In this document: piece by piece, positions 1 through 5,393 of the stretch
Layout of the letters: every line of letters begins with the position of its first letter
Numbering within the stretch: position 1 is the first letter of the stretch
Assembly: GCA_017303565.1 (NCBI GenBank)
Contig: JAFLCM010000183.1
Coordinates: forward strand, 1 to 5,571
DNA from: Planctomycetota bacterium
Lineage (GTDB): Bacteria; Planctomycetota; Phycisphaerae; Phycisphaerales; UBA1924
Length of the DNA: 5,571 nucleotides
Direction of reading: 5' to 3'
Notes under the pieces: generated by a model
What the model saw: only the letters and a program-made list of their open reading frames with translations
The model's database searches: none
What the model was told of the DNA's origin: nothing
Made by a program: the position numbers and the translations under genes

Positions 1-345
1 GTGGGCGAATGTGCGCCTTCGTCAGCACCGCTCGGAGAGCGGTGCCACCAGGAGCGGCGCCATCGAGGTGACCCCGGTCTCCGACCGGGGTCGGCGGCGG
101 CGCGGGTGCGGCCTGTGTCTAAACGTGCCGGCATGTGGGCGAACGCACGCTGTTGCCAGCACCGCTCGGAGAGCGGTGCCACCAGGCGCGGCGCCATCTG
201 GGTGGCCCCGGTCTCCGACCGGGGTCGGCGGCGGCGCGGGTGTGGCCTGTGCCGAGACGTGCCGGCATGTGGGCGAATGTGCGCTGTTGTCAGCACGGCT
301 CGGAGAGCCGTGCCACCAGGAGCCGTGCTCCCAGGAGCGGCGCGA
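1..345. repeat. 134-bp tandem repeat array with paired hairpins (two full units plus a partial third)
   Basis: Units begin with GTGGGCGAA at 1, 135 and 269, a period of exactly 134 bp. Units 1 and 2 differ at about 15 positions by eye. Each full unit holds two perfect hairpins. Hairpin A has a 9-bp stem with a GGA loop (25-45 and 159-179); hairpin B has an 8-bp stem with a TCC loop (72-90 and 206-224). A TGCCGGCA palindrome closes each unit (126-133, 260-267). Unit 3 keeps hairpin A (293-313), but its stem has changed from GCACCGCTC to GCACGGCTC with the matching change on the other arm. It lacks hairpin B and instead has an extra small hairpin (319-331). 134 is not a multiple of 3, so a coding repeat is unlikely. 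The array fills the gene-free stretch beyond the 3' end of the minus-strand dockerin gene. I see no other gene here. Confidence 0.9.
293..313 (-). terminator. Possible 3'-end hairpin of the dockerin gene transcript
   Basis: The perfect 9-bp GC-rich stem with a 3-nt loop lies about 65 bp past the dockerin stop codon (379-381) and would fold in that gene's transcript. There is no T-tract, so it is not a classical intrinsic terminator. It could stabilise the 3' end or act as a barrier to exonucleases or transcription. The call rests only on stem strength and position. Confidence 0.3.
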
Positions 346-378
346 CTGGGCACCGCGCCAACGCGCTCGTGCGCTACC

Positions 379-2568
379 CTACAGCCCGAGCCGGTCGATC
401 ACGCCGAGGACCTCGGCGATGTGCTGCCAGAACTGGGACTCGGTCAGCGATCCCAGGTAAGCGGTGTACGCCTCGAGGCTGACGAACCCCATCTCGGCGA
501 GCACCGGGCCCGGAGGGGTCGCGGCGACCATCGTTGACACACCGGCCGGCGCGGACGCCACGGAAGCGAACATCCCACCCGCCACCAGAGACGCCGCCGG
601 GGTCGTCGCCCCCGACTCCAACTCGAGTGTTGGTGGCGAACAAGCAGGGCACTCCTGGCCGAACCCGCCGAGCAGGATGGACAGGTCCGCCGTGTTGACG
701 ATGCCGTTGCGGTCGAAGTCGGCATCGGCGGTGCAGCCCGTGACCGAACTCCCGAACCGCCCGAGCAGGATGACGAGGTCGGCGGTGTTGGTCACAGCGT
801 CGGCGTTGGCGTCGCCCTGAGCGCAGGCGTCCACGATGAAGGTATAGGTGTCCGCGCTCACATCGGAGAACTGCGTCATGCCGAGGTCGCACCGAAGGGA
901 CGTGCCGCCCGTGGACGTCGAGAACGTGTAGGTCGCGTCCACGGCGAAAAAGTGCGCTGGGAACGTGAGCGTCGCCGTCCGACCCGAAATCACCGGATTC
1001 GGGAGGCTTGAGGGCGAGATGAAGCCGCCCGAGCCGCCGCAGAACTGCTCGTAGACCTGGATCCTCGGGCCGCCCAAGGGCAGGAGCGGGCCGTAGTACC
1101 GCATGGTCACGGTGGTGGTTTGGCAGTCGCGGCCGCGACGGATGGAAAACGTGCCGTTCACGACGTTCTCGGTGACGGGCGTCCGGTTCTGAACGGCAAC
1201 CACAGAATCGGTGCCGTAGACCCGGTACCGGTTGAGCCCGATCGAGCCGCCTCCCAGCGCGGCGGACGCGGGGAGCATTTCCGCGTTCCAGCCCGTGAAG
1301 TTCTCGGTGCAACCGAGGCCCGGCGTGGGACACGATGCGCCCGGACCGAGCACGAGGTCGTTCGCGGCGCCCGGGCGTTCGATGCGGATGTTGGCGACCC
1401 AGGCGGTGTCGCTGCCGTTCATCGGCGGCGTGGGCGCGTTGTACGCGTCGATGATGATCTGACCCTGGAGGAGGATCCCCTCGTTCGTGTCGTTGCCGAT
1501 GGTCAGGAGCGTGCGCCCGAAATCCGGGACGGTGGCGGGCGGCTCGAGCAGCCGCCCGAACTGGCCGCAGATGATCCGCCCCTTGGGCGGGATGCCGTCG
1601 GAGAAGACGGTCGCCATTCGGAAAGAGCCGGGGGTTCGGATCTCGCCGCCGACGCCTTGCTCAGCATCAAAATCGAGCAGCCGTTTGGCAGCCAAGTACC
1701 CTTTACACCCGAACTCACCTCCAGCGAATACTCGCCTAATGCCCACATCTGCGTGGATATCAGCCCGGATCCCGCCGAGCGGAGCGCCTATTTCATCGAT
1801 GATCCCGGCGTCCCCGGGTGAAGCGCCCTCGGCATCGAAAGCCTTGATGTCCGGGTACGGCTTCACCTCTACCGGCTGCTCGCCGGAGAGGTTGCGGCTG
1901 ATAAACCCAGTCAATGAACGGACGACACCGATCGAGCCGTTGAGATTGATCACGTCTCCGTCAATATCACCGTTGGCCTGAACCAACCCGATGCGGCCGG
2001 TCGATGACTGGATGTCGCCGAACTCGTCGATGATGCCGCCCACGACAATCGCTCGCACCGGCTCCGCAGCGCTCCCCGTGTTGAAGACCGGCGCGACGAG
2101 GTCGCCTCCGATGTCGAGACGAAAGACGTTGAGAGCCGTGACAGCACCCTGCACATCGCCGGTCACATGTGCCTGAACACGCACCACTTGGCCGGGGCTC
2201 GAACTGAGGCCGCCCCAGTTGACCGCACCGGCGGGGATTGGAGCCGTTGCATTCAGGGAGTCGTCAGACGGCCTTCCGATGAACAGATGAACGACTTGGT
2301 TGTTGCCAGCAGTCGAGACGAGGCTCACGTCGACCGGCCCAAGATTGTCGGGCGGATCGGTGTACACCCGGAATGACCCGAAGCCGGCGGTTGCGTTGAA
2401 TGTCACTCCCGCCGGCGAACTCGACGTGAGCTGGTAGTGGGAAGTTGGCACGGTCGCCCAGGTGACGCCGTTCCATTTCTCTACATAGATACTTCCGTGA
2501 GCAGCGACCGCACCACAGACCAAGACAACTGCAGGACCGCTACGCATGGCGTGGCAACGCGTGATCAT
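379..2568 (-). CDS. Exported GC-type dockerin protein with beta-solenoid-like N-terminal half
   Basis: This is a 729-residue secreted or surface protein of unknown substrate. Residues 1-25 form a signal peptide with a basic start, a hydrophobic PAVVLVCGAVAA core and a likely cut after AHG. Residues 130-225 carry short I/V-G-D-I repeats (GGDLVAP, FGDIQSS, NGDIDGD) that suggest a beta-solenoid. Residues 585-640 are a two-loop dockerin, with calcium loops DANADAVTNTAD (586-597) and DFDRNGIVNTAD (617-628) and cysteines at 582, 612 and 640. Dockerins of this planctomycete type are usually C-terminal. Here a Pro/Ala/Ser linker and a predicted helical tail (about 690-729) follow. The start at 2568 is chosen because it overlaps the upstream stop as ATGA and has AAGGAG 9 nt upstream; the frame is open to an ATG at 2700, but that lies deep inside the upstream gene and would bury the signal peptide. 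The stop is TAG. The 5' half uses noticeably more A/T-ending codons than the 3' half. Confidence 0.92.
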   Translation of the reverse strand: MITRCHAMRSGPAVVLVCGAVAAHGSIYVEKWNGVTWATVPTSHYQLTSSSPAGVTFNATAGFGSFRVYTDPPDNLGPVDVSLVSTAGNNQVVHLFIGRPSDDSLNATAPIPAGAVNWGGLSSSPGQVVRVQAHVTGDVQGAVTALNVFRLDIGGDLVAPVFNTGSAAEPVRAIVVGGIIDEFGDIQSSTGRIGLVQANGDIDGDVINLNGSIGVVRSLTGFISRNLSGEQPVEVKPYPDIKAFDAEGASPGDAGIIDEIGAPLGGIRADIHADVGIRRVFAGGEFGCKGYLAAKRLLDFDAEQGVGGEIRTPGSFRMATVFSDGIPPKGRIICGQFGRLLEPPATVPDFGRTLLTIGNDTNEGILLQGQIIIDAYNAPTPPMNGSDTAWVANIRIERPGAANDLVLGPGASCPTPGLGCTENFTGWNAEMLPASAALGGGSIGLNRYRVYGTDSVVAVQNRTPVTENVVNGTFSIRRGRDCQTTTVTMRYYGPLLPLGGPRIQVYEQFCGGSGGFISPSSLPNPVISGRTATLTFPAHFFAVDATYTFSTSTGGTSLRCDLGMTQFSDVSADTYTFIVDACAQGDANADAVTNTADLVILLGRFGSSVTGCTADADFDRNGIVNTADLSILLGGFGQECPACSPPTLELESGATTPAASLVAGGMFASVASAPAGVSTMVAATPPGPVLAEMGFVSLEAYTAYLGSLTESQFWQHIAEVLGVIDRLGL
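649..816 (-). other. Dockerin domain (two EF-hand-like calcium loops)
   Basis: This stretch encodes residues 585-640 of the dockerin protein. It contains two duplicated segments with acidic/Asn residues at positions 1, 3, 5 and 12 of each 12-residue loop. Each is followed by a hydrophobic helix (LVILLGRFG, LSILLGGFG). Cys612 and Cys640 match the cysteine pattern of the GC-type planctomycete dockerin. In cellulosomal systems dockerins bind cohesins; in planctomycetes the partner is generally unknown. Confidence 0.9.
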
Positions 2569-3611
2569 CTGTGCTCTCTCCTTCGGCTGCCAACGAACAA
2601 CACTGCACATGTGGCGATCGCGCCAACTGTAGGCGTACTTGGCACCGAGGCGATTCGGAAGCCAACCCAGTAGTTTCGAAGCGTCGGCGGCTCGGACCAC
2701 GTCTGTAATACATGGTCTAGGGTCGGCGAGAAAGAAAAGACTCCCGCCGAGGGCTCGCCCTCAACACCATGCCCGCGGATCACCCCCGGATACGCCTCCT
2801 CCAGCCACTCGCTCACGCCGCCCGAGGCGTCCCACAGGCCCCACGGCGTCACCACGTCCGCGTACGCGCCCACACGGAACGCCAATGGGTCGGTACCACC
2901 CGGAAAGTACCCCGCGTTGGTGGTGCCGACGCCCTGCGGCCCCGGGATCGGGGCCGTGTCGCTGGAGTACGGGTAGTCCCAGTAGCCCGGCTGGTTCTCG
3001 CCGTAGCGGTCGGGGTCGAAGTGCACCGCCTTCACCCACTCGTCGGTGGTTGGCAGGAAGAACAGCGCCCCGGGCAGGCGCGTGGGCGGCGTGGCGGGGT
3101 TGCCGGTCGGCGGCAGGTTCCGCAGGTCGTACGCGCCGTACTCCATCGCGGCGCGGGTCTCGGCCTTGTTGTTGTGCAGCCAGTTGCAGTACCGCGCCGC
3201 TTCGTACCAGGACATCGAGCCCATGTTGATCCGGTCGCCGGCGGGGATGTCGGTGCGGGGGCGGAGCCCATCGGGACCGACTTCGAGCTTCTGGCTGAAG
3301 TACGCTTCGAGCCCGGTGCCCCACGGGTCGCCGATGCGGAAGTTGGCGTTGGCGAAGGGCGCCCAGTCCGCGGCGGAGACCTCGGTCTTGCTGATGCGGT
3401 AGACGGAATCGACGCGGCCGATCAGCCTCGGGTTCCCGACGTTGTCCTGGTACGGCGCGTTGCCGGGGTGGGTGATGGTGGCCCACTGGAAGCCGTAGTC
3501 GGGAGGGATGGTCCCGGCGCGGGCGGTCGCTGGCCACAGTGCACCGATGAACGAGAGCGCGAGGGCGAGCGCGGGCGTTCGGGCGGGGGGGGCGGGGCGG
3601 GTTGGCGGCAT
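2565..3611 (-). CDS. Exported SUMF1/formylglycine-generating-enzyme-like protein with PEP-CTERM-like tail
   Basis: This 348-residue protein has a signal peptide (about 1-32, ending ATARA). An FGE-sulfatase (SUMF1) fold covers about 38-322, shown by YRISKTEVSAADWAPF (71-86), MSWYEAARYCNWLHN (133-147), LPTTDEWVKAVHFDPDRYG (186-204), WGLWDASGGVSEWLEE (257-272) and the closing VGFRIAS (316-322). The tail 323-348 has a VPSTP turn, a hydrophobic segment and a terminal RRR, resembling PEP-CTERM/exosortase sorting signals. The paired catalytic cysteines of true FGEs are not visible: the only cysteines are Cys142 and, in the tail, Cys335. A sulfatase-activating role is therefore doubtful, and many bacterial SUMF1-fold proteins have other or no known activity. 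The start at 3611 has GGAGG 6 nt upstream. The stop overlaps the dockerin start as ATGA, implying translational coupling. Confidence 0.92.
   Translation of the reverse strand: MPPTRPAPPARTPALALALSFIGALWPATARAGTIPPDYGFQWATITHPGNAPYQDNVGNPRLIGRVDSVYRISKTEVSAADWAPFANANFRIGDPWGTGLEAYFSQKLEVGPDGLRPRTDIPAGDRINMGSMSWYEAARYCNWLHNNKAETRAAMEYGAYDLRNLPPTGNPATPPTRLPGALFFLPTTDEWVKAVHFDPDRYGENQPGYWDYPYSSDTAPIPGPQGVGTTNAGYFPGGTDPLAFRVGAYADVVTPWGLWDASGGVSEWLEEAYPGVIRGHGVEGEPSAGVFSFSPTLDHVLQTWSEPPTLRNYWVGFRIASVPSTPTVGAIATCAVLFVGSRRREHR
2568..2642 (-). other. PEP-CTERM-like C-terminal sorting signal of the SUMF1-like protein
   Basis: The last 25 codons encode a tripartite tail: PSTP, then a hydrophobic segment (VGAIATCAVLFVG), then RRREHR. 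This layout matches exosortase-processed PEP-CTERM-type tails, although the motif here is PSTP rather than PEP. If recognised, the protein would be inserted and cleaved at the envelope. The assignment is by pattern only. Confidence 0.6.
2578..2583 (-). promoter_or_regulatory. Ribosome binding site AAGGAG of the dockerin gene, inside the SUMF1 coding sequence
   Basis: AAGGAG ends 9 nt before the ATG at 2568 and decides that start over the ATG at 2700. It lies within the CGA AGG AGA codons for the arginine triplet of the upstream sorting tail, so one sequence serves both protein sorting and translation initiation. Confidence 0.8.
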
Positions 3612-3617
3612 GTCGGT

Positions 3618-3622
3618 CCTCC
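3618..3622 (-). promoter_or_regulatory. Ribosome binding site GGAGG of the SUMF1-like gene
   Basis: GGAGG lies 6 nt upstream of the ATG at 3611, a consensus site at good spacing that supports this start. Confidence 0.8.
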
Positions 3623-3660
3623 GGGCCTGTGCGGGCCGGCGGGGAGTGTACCGCGGCGTC

Positions 3661-3742
3661 GTGGGCGAACGTGCGCCGTCATCAGCACCGCTCGGAGAGC
3701 GGTGCCACCAGGAGGCGTGCTACCGGGAGCGGCGCCATCCCG
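3661..3742. repeat. Dispersed copy of the hairpin repeat between methyltransferase and SUMF1 genes
   Basis: This copy begins with GTGGGCGAACGTGCGCC and carries hairpin A as a perfect 9-bp stem with a GGA loop (3685-3705), followed by CCACCAGGAG. It then has a short extra segment (GCGTGCTACCGGGAG) like the one in unit 3 of the left array, and ends GCGGCGCCATC. Hairpin B is absent. It has the same orientation as the left array. The element overlaps the 3' end of the methyltransferase reading frame (3682-3738) and reaches to about 50 bp from the SUMF1 start. In the methyltransferase-sense transcript the hairpin spans the last codons and could shape the 3' end, but no T-tract follows. Confidence 0.88.
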
Positions 3743-4956
3743 GGCGCCTCGTCGGCTCGACGCAGCACGGCGGCGGTCTGGCCTTCGACGGCATTGGTGA
3801 CGAAGCCCAGCACGTCGAGCGCGAAGGCCCAGCGGCTGCGCACGCCCTTGGTGTGCCAAAAGGACTGCGCGTGGTGGCCCAGGCCGTGGGTGATGAAGTC
3901 GTCCTCGAAGGGCCGGCTGAAATCGAGGCGGGGGCAGAGGCGGGCGATGTAGTGGGTGGGATTGTCGCGGCACGTGGCCCAGACGTTCTCATCGTTGATG
4001 GTGGCGATGAGCACGCCGCCCGGGCGGAGCACGCGCCGGATCTCCATCAGCCAGGCGTCGAAGTGGTCCGAGAGGTGGGTGAAGACGCTGACGGCGTAGA
4101 CGAGGTCGAAACTCCGCGCTTCGAAGGGCAGCGCGGGCGTGGTCGTCGAGCGGAACAGGCGCAGCGGCGGCGCGAGGTGGGAGGCGGCCCAGTTGATGCT
4201 AGCGGCGTCGATGTCGCAGCCCCAGCACGCCGCGCCGGGCAGGAGGTCGGGCATGTGCCGGAGCACGCGCCCGCTGGAGCAGCCCCACTCGAGAACGTCC
4301 GTGATCGGGCGCGGGTGGTGCGGGGCGGCGGCGGAGAGGATGGCCTCGGCGGCGGCACGACCGCGCCGGAGATAGCCCTCGGCGTCGCCGTCGTACCCGG
4401 AGCGGGCGCCGTCGGGCGGGACGGGGAGCGAGCGCCCGACGGGCGAGATGGGCGGCGGGAGTTCGGGCGCGCGGGGCAGGCGGCGGACGACGGCGAAGTC
4501 GCCGATCTCCTCGTCGCTGAGCGCTTCGGGCGCCGCGAGGAGGCGCGTGAAGAGGTCATCGTGCGAACGGTCGTAAGGGCCGGGGGGCAAACCGGCGTAG
4601 GGGCGCTTGAGCGCGGGGCGGCGCTCCGGCGGCGCGGTGTTGATCCATGATTCGGCCTTGCGCGAGAGCGCCGGCTCGATCGAGTCTGAAGAGACGATGA
4701 CGGCGACGAAGCGCGCGGGGTCGCACGTCGCGCGATGAAGCACCGGGATGCCGCCGATGGTCGCGCTGGCGCGCGGCTCGTCGTCGAGCACGGCGATGCT
4801 CGCGCCCTGCGGCGCGGCGAGGCGCAGGGTTTCGAGCATCCAGCGGGTGTGACGCCCGGCGGGGTAGAGGGCGATCTCGGCACGGAGCCCGGCGGTCTCG
4901 CGCTGCCACCAGGCGCGGAGGAAGCGGGCGTGGGGCGCGTCGGGCTGGGTCGTCAT
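3682..4956 (-). CDS. Class I SAM-dependent methyltransferase with N-terminal Rossmann-like domain
   Basis: This 424-residue cytoplasmic protein has two parts. Residues about 25-100 look like a nucleotide- or sugar-nucleotide-type Rossmann unit, with YPAGRHTRWMLETL (31-44), ASIAVLDDEP (52-61) and FVAVIVSSD (83-91). Residues about 215-395 form a class I methyltransferase. SAM motif I is VLEWGCSSGRVLRHM (221-235), the acidic strand-2 residue is in GCDIDAASIN (246-255), and the strand-4/5 region is FDLVYAVSVFTHL (283-295) with LRPGGVLIATI (310-320). Substrate is unknown; similar N-terminal modules occur in proteins acting on sugars or in polysaccharide loci, but that is inference. The start is the first ATG after an in-frame upstream stop; no good Shine-Dalgarno is visible. 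It begins 22 nt after the small upstream gene, suggesting an operon. Its last 18 or so residues (from Met407) and stop are encoded by the hairpin repeat, so the C-terminus is probably a late addition. Confidence 0.9.
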   Translation of the reverse strand: MTTQPDAPHARFLRAWWQRETAGLRAEIALYPAGRHTRWMLETLRLAAPQGASIAVLDDEPRASATIGGIPVLHRATCDPARFVAVIVSSDSIEPALSRKAESWINTAPPERRPALKRPYAGLPPGPYDRSHDDLFTRLLAAPEALSDEEIGDFAVVRRLPRAPELPPPISPVGRSLPVPPDGARSGYDGDAEGYLRRGRAAAEAILSAAAPHHPRPITDVLEWGCSSGRVLRHMPDLLPGAACWGCDIDAASINWAASHLAPPLRLFRSTTTPALPFEARSFDLVYAVSVFTHLSDHFDAWLMEIRRVLRPGGVLIATINDENVWATCRDNPTHYIARLCPRLDFSRPFEDDFITHGLGHHAQSFWHTKGVRSRWAFALDVLGFVTNAVEGQTAAVLRRADEAPGMAPLPVARLLVAPLSERC

Positions 4957-4977
4957 CCATGGGAATGGATCGACCGT

Positions 4978-5241
4978 TCAAGGGCCTTTTGGTTGAAGCG
5001 GGGTTGTCGCGGGGTGCGTGAACGGCTGGACCGGGATGAGGCGCGAGGGGTCCTCGCGGGGGCGGTGGAGCAGGTCGCGGTCTGTCACTTCGACGGGTCC
5101 CGACTCGCCGTTCATGGAGGGACCGAACTGACGGGGGGTGGCCCAGGGCCTGATGCGGTCGGTCGGGAAATCAGGCGCGGGCGAGAGCGAGTTGGCCGTG
5201 CCGCAGGCGACCACCGCCACCATGCTCGCGAGTCCCTTCAT
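4978..5241 (-). CDS. Small putative lipoprotein, 87 residues, function unknown
   Basis: I do not recognise this protein. It starts MKGLASMVAVVAC, where VVAC at 10-13 fits a lipobox, so Cys13 could be lipidated after signal peptidase II cleavage. The mature part (about 74 residues) is hydrophilic and proline-rich, with no recognisable domain. Codons are strongly G/C-ending at the third position like the neighbours, supporting a real gene. The stop lies 22 nt before the methyltransferase start on the same strand. Start choice is uncertain: 5241 has no clear Shine-Dalgarno, while the in-frame ATG at 5223 (Met7) has AAGGGA upstream but would shorten the signal. The hydrophobic stretch is short and only one lysine precedes it, so the lipoprotein call is tentative. 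Confidence 0.6.
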   Translation of the reverse strand: MKGLASMVAVVACGTANSLSPAPDFPTDRIRPWATPRQFGPSMNGESGPVEVTDRDLLHRPREDPSRLIPVQPFTHPATTPLQPKGP

Positions 5242-5393
5242 GGCGAGTTGTTCGCGGTCGGCGGGCCTGGGGATCGGGCAATGGCAGGGAAGAAGCCCGA
5301 TTGTCGGAAAAAAAACGATTGTTTGAAAAAACTGTTTGATTTTCCCAAGAACCCAAGCGATTGTGTTAGTGAACGCTTACAAAGGACCGCACC
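5242..5393. promoter_or_regulatory. Divergent intergenic region with AT-rich direct repeats
   Basis: These 152 bp separate the minus-strand small gene from the plus-strand partial gene and should hold both promoters. The part from 5298 to 5383 is far more AT-rich than the rest of the window. It contains CGATTGT three times (5298-5304, 5316-5322, 5358-5364). The first two continue into an A-run (CGATTGTCGGAAAAAAAA, then CGATTGTTTGAAAAAA, offset 18 bp), and TGTTTGA recurs at 5333-5339. AGTGAACGCTTACA (5368-5381) matches one half of a LacI/CcpA-family operator. I cannot place confident -35/-10 boxes. Confidence 0.5.
5382..5386 (+). promoter_or_regulatory. Ribosome binding site AAGGA of the plus-strand partial gene
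   Basis: AAGGA lies 7 nt upstream of the ATG at 5394, supporting that start. Confidence 0.65.

Noticed and set aside
1..345. CRISPR array
   Set aside because: The unit is 134 bp and conserved throughout, with no short-repeat/unique-spacer pattern and no cas genes nearby.
1..537. Plus-strand open frames through the left repeat array
   Set aside because: The repeat period of 134 is not a multiple of 3, so different units are read in different frames. The frames also overlap the dockerin 3' end.
374..1333. 319-codon minus-strand open frame overlapping the dockerin gene in another frame
   Set aside because: The translation is Arg/His-rich and low-complexity, while the competing frame carries the dockerin motifs.
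2569..2700. Upstream ATG at 2700 as start of the dockerin protein
   Set aside because: It would overlap the SUMF1 gene by over 130 bp and put 44 residues before a clear signal peptide. The ATG at 2568 has a strong Shine-Dalgarno and the ATGA overlap.
3581..3597. G-quadruplex candidate on the plus strand (GGGCGGGGGGGGCGGGG)
   Set aside because: It is explained by proline/alanine codons of the minus-strand gene in high-GC DNA. There is no separate evidence of function.
2769..3800. 343-codon plus-strand open frame opposite the SUMF1-like gene
   Set aside because: There is no recognisable motif and the composition is biased. The minus strand has clear SUMF1 motifs with a good Shine-Dalgarno.
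3508..4650. 380-codon plus-strand open frame across the methyltransferase and SUMF1 start
   Set aside because: It is antisense to two well-supported genes, its translation is a low-complexity Arg/Gly/Val/Ala/Glu mix, and it runs through the repeat element. It is a typical antisense shadow in GC-rich DNA.
4958..4960. Overlapping ATG at 4960 as the methyltransferase start
   Set aside because: It is in a different frame, which yields an Arg-rich product without methyltransferase motifs.
5296..5315. Intrinsic terminator formed by CCGATTGTCGG next to the A-run
   Set aside because: The stem is only 4 bp. On the plus strand it is followed by A, and on the minus strand the T-run precedes the stem, so neither orientation gives a terminator.
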